Shown: positions 1-13,000 of the stretch, in pieces | Layout: each line of letters begins with the position of its first letter | Numbering within the stretch: position 1 is the stretch's first letter | DNA from: Thozetella sp. PMI_491 | Taxonomy: Eukaryota > Ascomycota > Sordariomycetes > Chaetosphaeriales > Chaetosphaeriaceae | Reading direction: 5' to 3' | Assembly (NCBI GenBank): GCA_021432635.1 | Contig: MU270067.1 | Location: 417,715-481,714, forward strand | DNA length: 64,000 nt | Position numbers and translations under genes: made by a program | The notes under the pieces: generated by a model | The model's input: the letters and a program-made list of their open reading frames with translations, nothing else | The model's database searches: none | What the model was told of the DNA's origin: nothing

Positions 1-558
1 CATCATCTTCTGCGTTGCCTTGAGCGAGTACGACCAGGTGTTGCTCGAAGAGAGCAGCCAGGTATGACTAAAATCCACCCCGCCGCCCAGGCCACGAAAT
101 ACGGTGGCGTGCTGACCTTGGCGGACAGAATCGCATGATGGAGAGCTTACTCCTATTCGACTCGGTCGTCAACTCGAGATGGTTCATGAGGACTAGCATC
201 ATTCTGTTCCTCAATAAGGTGGACATCTTTAAGCAGAAGCTGGGCCGTTCGCCGCTGGGCAACTACTTCCCCGACTACTCTGGGGGTAACGATGTGAACA
301 AGGCTGCCAAGTACCTCCTCTGGAGGTTTAACCAAGTGAACAGAGCACATCTCAACCTATATCCCCAGTAAGTCTCTTCCACCTTCCCTTCCCCGTCTCC
401 CGCGCCCAGCGCAAGGGATAGCCCCGGGACAGCCAGCTGACCCCTGTCGCCTGAACAGCCTGACCCAAGCCACCGACACGTCCAACATCCGCCTCGTGTT
501 TGCTGCGGTGAAAGAGACGATTCTCAACAACGCCCTGAAGGATTCCGGCATTCTTTGA
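1..558 (+). CDS. gna-3: G protein alpha subunit, group III (GNA-3-like), 3' part only
   Basis: C-terminal part of a heterotrimeric G-protein alpha subunit; the 5' part lies outside the window. Exons are 1-61, 129-367 and 459-558, joined by introns with GTATGA and GTAAGT donors. Visible G-alpha landmarks are the [14 protein letters not shown] segment, the guanine-contacting FLNKVD motif, the LTQATDT loop (the TCAT-like motif) and the C-terminal receptor-contact helix ending KDSGIL. The C terminus lacks the cysteine four residues from the end that is found in Gi-like group I subunits such as GNA-1. The KDSGIL ending fits the fungal group III subunits (GNA-3/MagA type), which in Neurospora act in nutrient sensing and cAMP signalling. 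The group assignment rests on recognition of the C-terminal sequence; the family assignment is secure. Confidence 0.9.
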
Positions 559-3500
559 TCTCAACCTATGCTTCCCCCCTCTCGGCATCGCACTTGGCTT
601 CGAAATAATGTTTAGATCGAAGGGCCTATGGTCGGCTACTACATGCATCACTCGGCGTTAGGGAACGACACGGTCGATATCAGGCGTTCAAACGGGTGTG
701 CGCCATCATTCATTCCAGACGTGCACTAGGCATGACTCGATCGGTCATTTTGTTTTTAATTCGGTATCTTCACGGGGCGCCGGGTTGGCGACGCCAGTGG
801 GTTCCTCTGCTGGCCAGCTCACGCATTCCTTCGTACCCGGCTGCTCTACGGTGCAGCGGATGGATGATGGCAAGGATTATTACGACTGGGCGGTTTCCTG
901 TTTGCAAACACAAACCGGGATGACTACTGGCTACCTGGATGAACGGCGGAAAGGATAGGAACGGCTGAACGGGTCCTCTGACCACGGTGACGGCTCGAGA
1001 CTCTTTTCCCTCACTTTTTCTTAGTTGTTTTTGTTCTAGCGGGCGCCTGTCTTTCCCGACACGTTATTTTTGTCCGCCACCACGAAGCTGAGACTCCGTT
1101 GTGTGGTGCCACGACCCAACCCCTTCAAAATGAGATCTCTTCGGACCCGACGATGGAATAACCGGAGCGGTGTTCTTTGCGCGTCCTCTATTTTCGGCAA
1201 GGTCACTACAGGAAAGAGGTATCAGGAGTCGGAAAGCGGCAGCAGCAGTGGTGGTTAGTGGTTGGTGAGGATACTTGTTCTGGGCTAGAGAGAAAGCCTG
1301 GTTTCTACCTACAGTCGTGGCTCCGCTCCCCTTACCATGCAGTCGATATGCTGGGTTGGGGCCAAAAAGAAACTCGCCGCAATAGCAAACCAATAAACGA
1401 GACTCTGCTCCGGTTGACGCCACACTACTCGGTCCTGCTCCCTTGCGCTTGCCTAAAAGGCCTAGAAGCCATCAGAACATGGGTGTGAAAAATGATAGCC
1501 TCAAAGGTTTTAACGCCGCGGGGGCGGCTGGGACGTTCATCCAAATATTAACGTGCCGCCCTTAGCAGATCACACGGCACAGTCTTCTAAACGGGTCTGG
1601 CTAGGCTCACTCGCATGAACCGCCTTATTGGTGCCACGGCGAAAGAAAAAGAAATGTCCGGCCCGGGGCCATGGCATGGGTCGGAGGCTGACTTGGATCT
1701 TGTGTACTCTGGCGGAGCACGGCCGCCTCCCAACTCACTCATACCGCTAGTTCCATGGAGCTGAAGTTAGAAGTAGAATGTAGGATCGTAAATATACACC
1801 TCTACATGGTTCACTCCCTATGAGAGACCGGACGTTATACATGAGGTGTGAACGAGAGAAGACTCTCGAATATCCCTCCTCTGGCATTAGGCCACATCTT
1901 CTGGTCCTCTGGCGAGTGGCTGTGCCCAACTAGCATTTAGAAGGCACATTACTATTCAGTCAAGCCATCACCAACCTCACATACATTTACAGCGGCCTAG
2001 CGGGCTATCTATGCGCCAACCATACGCACCGGGGGTGATGTCTCGAAACGCTATGGTGTGAGAAGAAGGCCAACCAGTGATGGGTGGGTTGTCTAGCTCG
2101 TCTCGAGACACGCATCAGCCTGCCGGCTGGGAGAAACCGCGGGTCGCGCTGTCTCGGAGTCTTGTCATACTTTTCAGTCGTAGAGGGCGCAATGATCCCA
2201 GTGCCTGCGGATTGCATATCCAGTGCATATTATGTGACAGCTCCGCCAGAACGACACCTCCAGCCAGTCGCCGACTAGGGCCAGCCAACTCGCTGTCTGT
2301 TTCAGATCTAAACTATCCAGCATACCTGCTTGAGTCAGCGTCAACCAATATCAACCTCTCGGCAAATATGCTCAATCGAGCCTCCCACTCTTCTCGACTT
2401 TGTGAATGGCGTCCTTCTGCCTGCTGGCTTGACTCATGGGCGCGCCAGGATGCGTACTGAGGCTGGCTGTGCGTCTAGATAAGAAGTCTAGGCGCAACTA
2501 ATACGACGGGCCGTGTAAGCTGAGCCTTGCCCATGGGTCGCCTAGGTTATAAGACAGCAGTGCCTATGGCGCGTCATGGTCTCCGTCGCTATCAATCATC
2601 TACCTTTCCGTCTCGTGCATGCCTGTCATCGCCTACAGCCCGCATGTGTCTCCATGCAATCTAATAGGATGCCACTTCGACTTGTGGCCAGCTGGGGGAC
2701 GCATGGCCACCCATCACCCCGTGCGAAAATGGGGTGGTCAGGAACAAGAGTTGTGGTCAGCCGGTCTCGAGGGAACCCGGTTTCGATGAAGCCCTGTCAC
2801 AGCAGCAGAAGTCCAGATATTGGGTTATATTGCGAGGCCGGATATCGGACAGAGCCGCAGCAGAAGGCAGATTGTGCCATCCGCCGATCGCTGGTGGGGG
2901 GGGAAGGGGCGGGGGAGGAGCAAGCACTGTCTGGGCTGGGGAACAGGTCACTCAGGTTCGATACCCGTTGATAACCATGACATGTCGATCACCACGAGCG
3001 GCCCACTAAAAAAGTGCTAGGCGAAGGGGAGGGGGGAAGGAGCGGGGGCCATAATGCCGGCCGGGGAGCAGGGGCCGCTGGCTGATCATCACGGGCTGGC
3101 CACAAACTTCATCTAGTGGGGTTCAACTCCATGATGGTGATGTTGACACCACCCCATAAATAGCTGCACTCGCTGGCACACGCACGCAGACATGTGCATG
3201 CAGTTTACGTGACCGCTCTCGCTGAGCAACCTCGAGCCATGCGGGCGAGAGCACCCAGCACAGTGCCATGGTCGGCTGGGGTAGAGGCACGCCGACTGCC
3301 GTTGTAACGGTGTCTGCTCTTGGTTGGGCGGAATGCGAGCCATTGGGTGGGGTCGGTGGGAGAAAAGCGCTCTCCGTTCTGCGTCTCCTGGCCTCTTCTA
3401 CCCCCCATGTCGGCTGCACCGCTCCGGAAGGTGCGCAGAGCTGCAGGTGTTGCTAGGGTCAGGAGCACAATGACATCGTCTACACAAAGGCCGAGCCCGC

Positions 3501-4297
3501 CGGCCCAGGAAAGAAGTTCCAGCGCCAGCGCTCAGAGGCATCTGGCCAGCCCGCGCACTGCAGCACAATCCAATCAGAGCCGCGAGGGAAAAAGCGAGCG
3601 ATATTGGAAGCTGCAGCCCAGAACAAGGACGGCCGCGGTCATCATCGCATGTTCCACCCTCTCTAACCTGTTGAACAAGTGGGGAGGGGCGCTTTCCGTG
3701 GCGAGCCTGGTCTCTCTCATGATTCCTCCTTGTTATAAGCTCATCCTGCCCCCGGGGCAGCGATCCATCTCTGCTTTCAACTTCTAGCTTGCCATTTGCT
3801 CAACCCCTCCCCCTCCTAAAGTCTACAACCGATTCTGGTTCCCCCCTCATCTCTCTCATCCTTCTCGCCGTCTTCTCGCCGTTGCTGGGGCGCACTGCTG
3901 CTAGCTTCTCTTGCCGTGAAAGGTACCAATTCGGCATCTAGCCTGGCCTGGTTCGGCTGCCGCTAACATAGACGAAGCGCTCGTCTGCATCGTGGGCGGA
4001 TCCTGCTGAGTGAGACGGCCAAGCAAAGGAGCTGAAGCTACCCCACCCCCCGCATTAGCTTCCACGCCGCCTGCTCGAGGAACGAAGTGTGAGCACAAGC
4101 TCCTGAAAGCTGGGCGAGGTAAAAAGCTCCTGTCCGGCCAGCCTGCCATTGATAAATCCCCTTGCTGGCGCCGAAGCTCTACCATCATCTCCTTCCTTCA
4201 TTTCTTCTTCCCGCTGGCCGCCGCTAATCCCCTGCCTCCGTTCAGAGCAAGAATCAGAGCGTTGTTCATCCCTCACAGCGGCAGACTCTGTGACAAC
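559..4297. other. Intergenic region between gna-3 and glycogen phosphorylase
   Basis: No gene is supported here. Open frames of 60-155 codons exist on both strands but overlap one another and resemble no family. There are G-rich tracts near 2890-2920 and 3023-3048. The last 500 bases before the phosphorylase start are pyrimidine-rich, as is usual for fungal promoters and leaders. Confidence 0.6.
2896..2918 (+). repeat. G-rich tract with G-quadruplex pattern
   Basis: Runs of 8, 4 and 5 guanines are separated by one or two bases. Using one G of the 8-run as a loop base gives four G3+ tracts with very short loops. No gene is adjacent. Confidence 0.5.
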
Positions 4298-7200
4298 ATG
4301 ACGACTGAACGCATTCCCCTCAGGGAGCGACGGCCGTCGACCGGGGCTCCCCTTGTCGACATTCAGGGCTCTGTCGGGCCTGCTGGCATCTCCCGCCCCA
4401 AGCACAAGCGTACCTTCACCGGCTTTGGCGCCGGTGATATCAAGAGCGTCGAAGGTGAGTTTGTCTACCTATCTACCCATCCTCCCTGATGCAATTGGGC
4501 CCGAGAAAGTGCGTTATTCAGCCAGAGCTTCCGGATGGTGCGGGCGGAGCTGGATTGAGGGGTTCATGATAAGCGCCGATAAGGTGGGGTGAGCCCATGC
4601 CTGTACAGCCAGCTAACGAGCTTCTGCCCGCCAGCTTCGATTCCTGAGCCGCAGAGGGCGGCATGGACCAAGCACCAGGTCAATGGCTTCCAGGACAAGG
4701 ACGGTTTCGAGCAGGAAGTGGTTCGTCATGTCGAGACCACGCTGGCCCGTAGCATGTTCAACTGCGATGAAGTTGCCGCCTACTCAGCTACCAGTCTCGC
4801 CTTCCGCGACCGCCTCATTCTTGAGTGGAACCGAACCCAGCAGCGCCAGACATTCGCCGACACCAAGCGTGTCTACTACCTGAGTCTGGAATTCCTCATG
4901 GGACGAGCGCTAGACAATGCTATGCTGAACATTGGGCAGAAGGATGTGGCCAAGTGTGAGTGCTTTTGCGATGGATCAAATCCCCCACCCGAACCCCAAC
5001 CATGTGACCGCTAGGCTAACCGCTTATACGCCGCTCTGCAGCCGGTCTTGCCGACTTGGGCTTCCGAATTGAGGACATCATTTCCCAGGAGCATGATGCC
5101 GCGTTGGGAAACGGTGGTCTTGGTCGCCTGGCGGCCTGCTTCCTCGACAGTCTCGCGTCGCTGGACTTCCCTGCCTGGGGCTACGGCTTGCGCTACCGGT
5201 ACGGTATCTTCAAACAGGAGATCATTGACGGCTACCAGGTTGAGGTGCCTGACTACTGGCTTGACTTCAACCCCTGGGAGTTCCCTAGGCATGATGTCAC
5301 GGTTGACATCCAGTTCTACGGACAGGTCAACAAATCGACCGACGGCTCCGGCAGGACCGTCGCTACATGGGACGGCGGTGAGCACGTCACTGCCGTAGCC
5401 TACGACGTACCGATCCCGGGCTACGCCACTCCCTCCACCAACAACTTGAGGCTGTGGTCCAGCAAGGCCGCCAGCGGCGAGTTCGACTTCCAAAAGTTCA
5501 ACAGCGGCGAGTACGAGAGCTCGGTCGCCGACCAACAGCGGGCTGAGACCATCAGCGCTGTGCTGTACCCCAACGACAACCTTGAGCGCGGCAAGGAGCT
5601 GCGCTTGAAGCAGCAATACTTCTGGGTCGCCGCCTCGCTCTACGACATTGTCCGCCGTTTCAAGAAGTCCAAGAGGGCTTGGAAGGAGTTCCCCGACCAG
5701 GTAGCCATCCAGCTGAACGATACCCACCCGACGCTCGCCATTGTCGAGCTCCAGCGCATCCTTGTCGACTTGGAGGGCCTCGAATGGGATGAGGCTTGGT
5801 CCATTGTCACCGAGACTTTTGGATACACCAACCACACCGTGCTGCCTGAGGCGCTCGAAAAGTGGCCCGTCGGCCTGGTCCAGCACCTGCTCCCGCGTCA
5901 CCTCCAGATCATCTACGACATCAACCTGTTTTTCCTCCAGGGCGTGGAGCGAGCCTTCCCCAACGACCGCGATCTCCTAAGCCGAGTCTCTATCATCGAA
6001 GAGTCCCAGCCCAAAATGGTCCGCATGGCGTTCCTCGCCATTGTCGGCTCGCACAAGGTCAACGGCGTCGCCGAGTTGCACTCGGACCTCATCAAGACCA
6101 CTATCTTCAAGGACTTCGTGACCATCTTCGGCCCGGACAAGTTCGCTAACGTGACCAACGGTATCACGCCGCGCCGCTGGCTCCACCAGGCCAACCCCCG
6201 CCTCTCAGAACTGATCGCTAGCAAGGTGGGCAGCCACGATTTCCTCAAGGACCTCACACTCCTCAACAAGGTCGAGCTCGCCCTTGACGACAAGGAATTC
6301 CGCAAGGAGTGGGCCGAGATCAAGTATGCAAACAAGGTTCGTCTTGCCAAGCACATCAAGGCGTCGGCCGGCGTGACGGTCAACCCTGCCGCTCTCTTCG
6401 ACGTCCAGGTGAAGCGTATCCACGAGTACAAACGCCAGCAACTAAACATCTTCGGCGTCATCCACCGCTACCTAACACTCAAGGCCATGAAGCCCGAGGA
6501 GCGCAAGAAGGCCCTTCCTCGCGTCTCCATATTCGGTGGCAAAGCCGCGCCTGGATACTGGATGGCGAAGCAGATCATTCATCTGATCAACAATGTGGGC
6601 GGAGTGGTCAACAACGACCCCGACATCGGCGACTTGCTCAAGGTTGTGTTCCTCGAAGACTACAACGTCAGCAAGGCTGAGATCATTATCCCGGCATCCG
6701 ACATCAGCGAGCACATTTCTACGGCCGGCACCGAGTAAGTTGACATGTATTTGCCGTGATACTACTATGAACACTCTGCTAATACCGCCTCGCAGAGCAT
6801 CGGGCACTAGCAACATGAAGTTTGTCCTCAATGGAGGCTTGATCATTGGAACTTGCGATGGTGCCAACGTGAGTATCCCGTATAAAAGACCCCTTGGGAG
6901 CGGTTAGCTGAACATGTGCCTGTAGATTGAGATCACGCGTGAGATCGGCGAGAATAACATCTTCCTCTTTGGTAATCTTGCAGAAGACGTGGAGGACCTG
7001 CGACACACTCACACGTATGGCACCCACTCGATCGACCCCGACCTTGCGAAGGTGTTCGAAGCGATCGAGAAGGACACGTTCGGTCCGTCCAACGACTTTG
7101 CTGCTGTCATTAGTGCAGTCCGCGACCACGGTGACTATTACCTAGTGTCGGATGACTTCCACAGCTACATCGAGACGCACGCGTTGGTCGACGAGGCCTA

Positions 7201-7363
7201 CCGCAACCAGGACGAGTGGATCACCAAGACCATCACCAGTGTGGCCCGCATGGGTTTCTTCAGCTCGGATCGATGCATCAACGAGTATGCCGAGGGCATC
7301 TGGAATATCGAGCCTCTGCTCGTGGAGAAGAGCAAGACAGGCTTGCCTGCTGGTGAGCTGTAG
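4298..7363 (+). CDS. gph1: Glycogen phosphorylase
   Basis: Glycogen phosphorylase (GT35 family) releases glucose-1-phosphate from glycogen in the cytoplasm. Five exons (4298-4454, 4635-4955, 5042-6734, 6796-6868, 6926-7363) close in frame to 893 residues, the normal length for the fungal enzyme. The pyridoxal-phosphate site EASGTSNMKF lies at about residues 724-733, with the cofactor lysine near K732, and is followed by the conserved GGLIIGTCDGAN segment. Other family signatures are LEFLMGRALDNA, NGGLGRLAACFLDSLA, QLNDTHPTLAI, NGITPRRW and VKRIHEYKRQQLN. The N-terminal extension carries an RRPST segment of the kind phosphorylated in other phosphorylases; that role is inferred. The start ATG follows an AACATG context and gives a normal N terminus. 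The first two and the fourth donors are GTGAGT; the third is GTAAGT. Confidence 0.97.
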
Positions 7364-9710
7364 AACAGCGCCAGCGTCTCCAGTCCAGGAGCTCCTCGGC
7401 CTTGCGAGCCCGGAGCTGCCACAGAGGCTTCCACTAGAGAGCCGAGCCGAGGTTTTCTCGCTTCTGTTGTCGCACCTAATGCGAAGAACCTGCATGGTGT
7501 CAAACTCTGTGGGTTGGTACCGGGAAACTTATCTACGGCGCGTGGCCAGAGTGAAAGCGTCTAAGCATGGCCGTCGGGGCTTGGGGCGAGTTGCGCCGCT
7601 GTTGGATTGTGGTTTCCTTTCTCTTTGGGTATAATGGCAGGTATAGCAAATCAAATTGGGGATACGGTATCAGGGCTTAACTTTTCCTTCTCAGTGTGAC
7701 GATGACTTATGGCTCCTTGGCTGGATCAAGCACCCTCCACTTACCCTATGGCTTCTAAATGGTCACTCCTGTTACGCCCAAATCATACGCTACGCAAGCA
7801 ATAACAATCAACAGTTTACGATCTCTATCTACGGTGATACTGCGTTGAAGGTACGTTAGAACGAGGTATCCTATCCGATCATGAGTGTGGCAAGTGATAG
7901 GGCGGCTGGGGCATATGTCTAAGTTGGTTGCGAGCGACCCGGCAAAGCGCACCGGACCACCGTACAGGCAAAGAAAGCGGAGATAGTGGAAAGGGAGGTA
8001 CAGGGCAACAAAGACTGCTGGTTACATTCGTTGAATGGTACGACCTTGGGGTGAGGGGTGCGTGCCAAGTATCATTGTGAATCCGGCGTGTGGGGTTAAA
8101 TTTGGCCGACCTGTACTGAATTGCGTGTGCGATCAAAGTGGTACCTCACCACCGACTCTATGCCAGCGCAGTACCAAGTACTTTGGATGCAGGGACCGGA
8201 CCAAATGCTCCTAGACTAGGACAATGAGGACCTTTCGACCGCTTGGAGGAGCGGTCAGGCGACAGCGGAAAGAATGCAAGGTCGCTTGCCGGCAGAGATG
8301 GGGACCAGATACGAATGCTGTATATTCGCGGCCTGCGCTGCCTTGGTTCTGGGACATTCTCTGCATCGGCTGTCCCAAAAGGGACCAGAAGGGGGCAGTC
8401 GTCTCGTCAGGGTGCATCTACGTCATCGTACAGCTGTGATCTAGAACCTGCCCGGCTAGGACATCGCGTTATCCCCCGAGCTATATGCATGCAGGGCTAA
8501 GGGTCCTGGAGCCGTGCTGGTGCGGAGACGTGGGCAACCACGATCATAGTGTCTAGAATCTTCGGTCCTGGGCAGCCCCCCTGGCTGCTACAATGAAGAT
8601 CCGGGGGCCCGTAGCGGGAGCCCGGGAGAGAGGTTGGAGCAAGCAAGCGGTATATAGGATGAACAGGGTGAGCCGCGGTCTACACTATATTGAAGAGGCA
8701 GACCCAATGTTCTGGCAGCTCAAAGCGCGAGCGCGTGCCTGCTGATCTGATCCAAGGCGAGGGCTAGCAGCTTTGGTAACTCTCAAGGATGGCGCGTAGG
8801 GTAGTGGGGTCCGGCGTTGGGGTTTCCGCCAGGAAGCTCGGCCGGCGCCGGTTTGGGAATCCAGGGCGGGTGCCGAGACTATTAGAGACAGAGTCGCCGG
8901 CCCAACCTAAGAGAGCGAGAAGACCGGCTGCTATGCTACGATGCGGTCATTCCTCAGCCCAGTCGGGGAGTACAGCTCTAGTGAGAAAAGAGGCTGGCGC
9001 GTGCGAACCGATGATGGTGTCTGCCTCAGCCAGAGACCCGAAGGAAGGCGGCACTGGTGCCGTTGTACTTTTGGGCGGGGAGGGGTGCATGCTAGGGGGA
9101 ACGGTGCGAATGTGCAGGCTCATCCGTCATGCAGCAATGCAACAAAAAAAAAGGGTACACAACAGGAGGGAACAGGCAAAAGCCGCAACCCAATGGGCAC
9201 CTGCTCAGCGCGAGTGAACCACACCATAAGACAGCCCAGAGCCCCATGGGCCGAAACAGTGGACTGTCATGCCCCGGTGCTGGAGCGTAGGAAAGGTGAA
9301 GAGAAGGACGTGACCGCCAAAAGGCTGTAGACTCGATGACAGGCGCAAATGGCGATTTCCGGGACATATCTGGAGGTTCCAGTCATCGACGGATTGGTCC
9401 ATGCTGACCGGGGGCAGGGGTGCGACAGGAACGGGAACCCCACCATCCACCTACGTCATAGGTTTTGTCGCGCATCAACCAGCGCCCAACGGGGTCAGCG
9501 TCAAAACACACCAGCGTTCTCCGCCATCGCGGCCTGGAGCGACACAGTGTGCCCTCTGGTTGGGTCCAGACGGAGGCGCTCTTCGCCTCCCTCCCTAGCA
9601 AGATATGAAAGAAAGAAGATAGATCAAAACAGGCTTTGTGCGGGAGATCAATGGGCGGCCTTTGTGCTAAGCAAGGCGGGACGTGGCAGATTGAGAGGCA
9701 GTGAGAGGGG

Positions 9711-9714
<4 letters not shown>

Positions 9715-9741
<27 letters not shown>
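9715..9741 (+). repeat. Poly-A tract (27 A)
   Basis: Uninterrupted run of 27 adenines after a G-rich segment. It could be a simple repeat or the tail of an old retroposed copy. I see no coding remnant directly upstream and no target-site duplication. Confidence 0.9.
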
Positions 9742-9742
<1 letters not shown>

Positions 9743-10215
9743 CAGCCGAGTATTAGGTGTGGCACTTATTCGTACATTACGCCCGGCCGTAGGGGGTATA
9801 GCTTACACGACCACCACCACGGCACGAGCTGAGAGAGCTATGGACGCGAGCCAGCCACTAAGAAGCTCGTCGAAGGGGTGCGCACGTCGAAACGCGAGGC
9901 TAGGCTCGGAAAGGGGTTGGAGGGGGAGAAGGAGGGGGGGAAACAGACGGGACGGCGGGAGGAGCATGGGGCATGGAATTTCCAAGATCAGGATCCTGAT
10001 GGCCTTGCCTATTCCTGTTCTGTCTCGGCGGTTTGGCCGTTCCGCCATGTTGAAGCTCCAAAAGGCCGGATGCTGGCCCCTCTTCCCCCCTGCTGCTGTG
10101 CCTGCTTCATCCCAGCCCACTACGCCCCCATACACTGCGTCTCTGACCCCCCCTTCAAATTCCCTGCGACCTTTCGGCGGTAAGAGAGCTGCCCACCTGC
10201 TCCTAACTCTTATTG

Positions 10216-10273
10216 CTTTGCTGCCGGTGCTGTTGCTGCTGCAGCTACTGCTACTACTACTTCTACTACTACC
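10216..10273 (+). repeat. CTG/CTA-type trinucleotide-rich stretch
   Basis: Imperfect CTG, then CTA/CTT triplet runs. In one frame they create a leucine run, which explains the open frame here without implying a gene. Confidence 0.7.
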
Positions 10274-11071
10274 TGGCCTGCTCCTACTCTCCCCTCCTCT
10301 CCCTCTCCACCTCTCTTCCCTCTCGACACCAAGCCTACCCACCAAACAAGACGAAGAACGAACCTATTAGCAACTACATCTGTTACAGCTGTGGTCGCTC
10401 TGCCTCTTCGTCAACCACTGGCCATCACTGCCCGTCGAGACTAGAACCCATTGCGCGCATCAGCTCTGACCGAGACCGCGTCCGATACCTGAGCCCGTTG
10501 CGCGTATCTTACGGCATACTCTCCTGAAAGACACGGTAGCTTGCGCCAGTCTTCAAAGACCTGACTCCAGCCAGTCCTGATCGACTCGAGATTGGACCTT
10601 CCTAGCGAGAATTTCAGCCCAGACGAGAAAGAAGGAAAAAAATAAAATTATATCTGGGTCGAGTCTGAAGAATACCATTCTGCAGGCTATCGGGAATTGA
10701 TCGCCACGGCACGCGTTCAGCATCCTGGCAATTCTTGGTCGGTTGGGGTTCCATCCTCGACAGCAGCACCTTGGAGCTCTGGCGGCGTTCCGTTGATCGC
10801 TCAAAGCAGTACAGATCGGCCCGCCCCTCCTCTCTCGGCCCCTCCCCCCCCCTTCCACGCCCCAGTCGCTTCCTTCTTGTCCGTCGCCACGACTTCCCAG
10901 CGACCGGTCAGAGCAGAGTGCCACCCACTTTCTCGAACACTGGACAAAAGCTTCATTCACTCCTCTTGCCTGCCAGAAAGGAAAACTGCCACAGCAGCAA
11001 GAAAAAAGACCGTCCTGTGTCGTCCCAGTTTTCTCGACACGCACCCTCGCTCGTTCTCCGGCGCTTGTAGT

Positions 11072-11210
11072 GTGAGTCCCGCCCCCCGCGCCTGTCCCTT
11101 TTCCCCTCCAATGGGCCCCCTCGAATGGCGGCGCCCTGTGGCCCTATTGCCTCATAATTACGCGCTTCCTGAACGGTCTGGACTAAGCCAAAGTCTGTTT
11201 TCGTCTCTAG
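11072..11210 (+). other. Candidate 5'-UTR intron of hog1
   Basis: GTGAGT donor, an ACTAAG branch-like site about 29 bases before the end, and a TCTCTAG acceptor. It lies 246 bases upstream of the hog1 ATG in pyrimidine-rich leader-like sequence. Inferred from motifs only. Confidence 0.3.
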
Positions 11211-11456
11211 GCATGCAGTTCGGTGCATAACCCTGCGTCCAGCAGCTCTCGTCTTTCTCTGCGCCAGCGCAGCATTCTCCCGGCGGCAAACCGTTCCGCA
11301 ATCACGTCCGATTTTGTCCCTTTCTCCTCGCCACTGCCCCCCGCTTGCTTTGCGACAGCAGCCATCACTCGGGCGTCGGATTGATAGCTTCGCACGTCTT
11401 GCCCACCCAGTTACCTTCGTTTTCCTACTCGGTATCTTTAGAACGAGTCCGTCACC

Positions 11457-13000
<1,544 letters not shown>

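Larger units (their letters stand above)
7364..11456. other. Long intergenic region upstream of hog1
   Basis: About 4.1 kb without a gene I can support. It contains a 27-base A tract, a CTG/CTA-rich trinucleotide stretch near 10216-10273 and long C/T-rich sequence over the last 700 bases. The opposing frames at 9759-10370 (+) and 9803-10345 (-) are low-complexity shadows. A candidate leader intron for hog1 is listed separately. Confidence 0.6.

Noticed and set aside
2955..2965. GGTTCGATACC resembling a tRNA B box
   Set aside because: No A box at the right distance and the flanks do not fold into a cloverleaf.
5011..5901. 296-codon open frame on the minus strand
   Set aside because: Lies entirely antisense to the conserved coding sequence of glycogen phosphorylase; a shadow of GC-rich codon use.
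9759..10370. 203-codon frame with a long leucine run
   Set aside because: The run is produced by a CTG/CTA triplet repeat; no conserved sequence around it, and the opposite strand is equally open.
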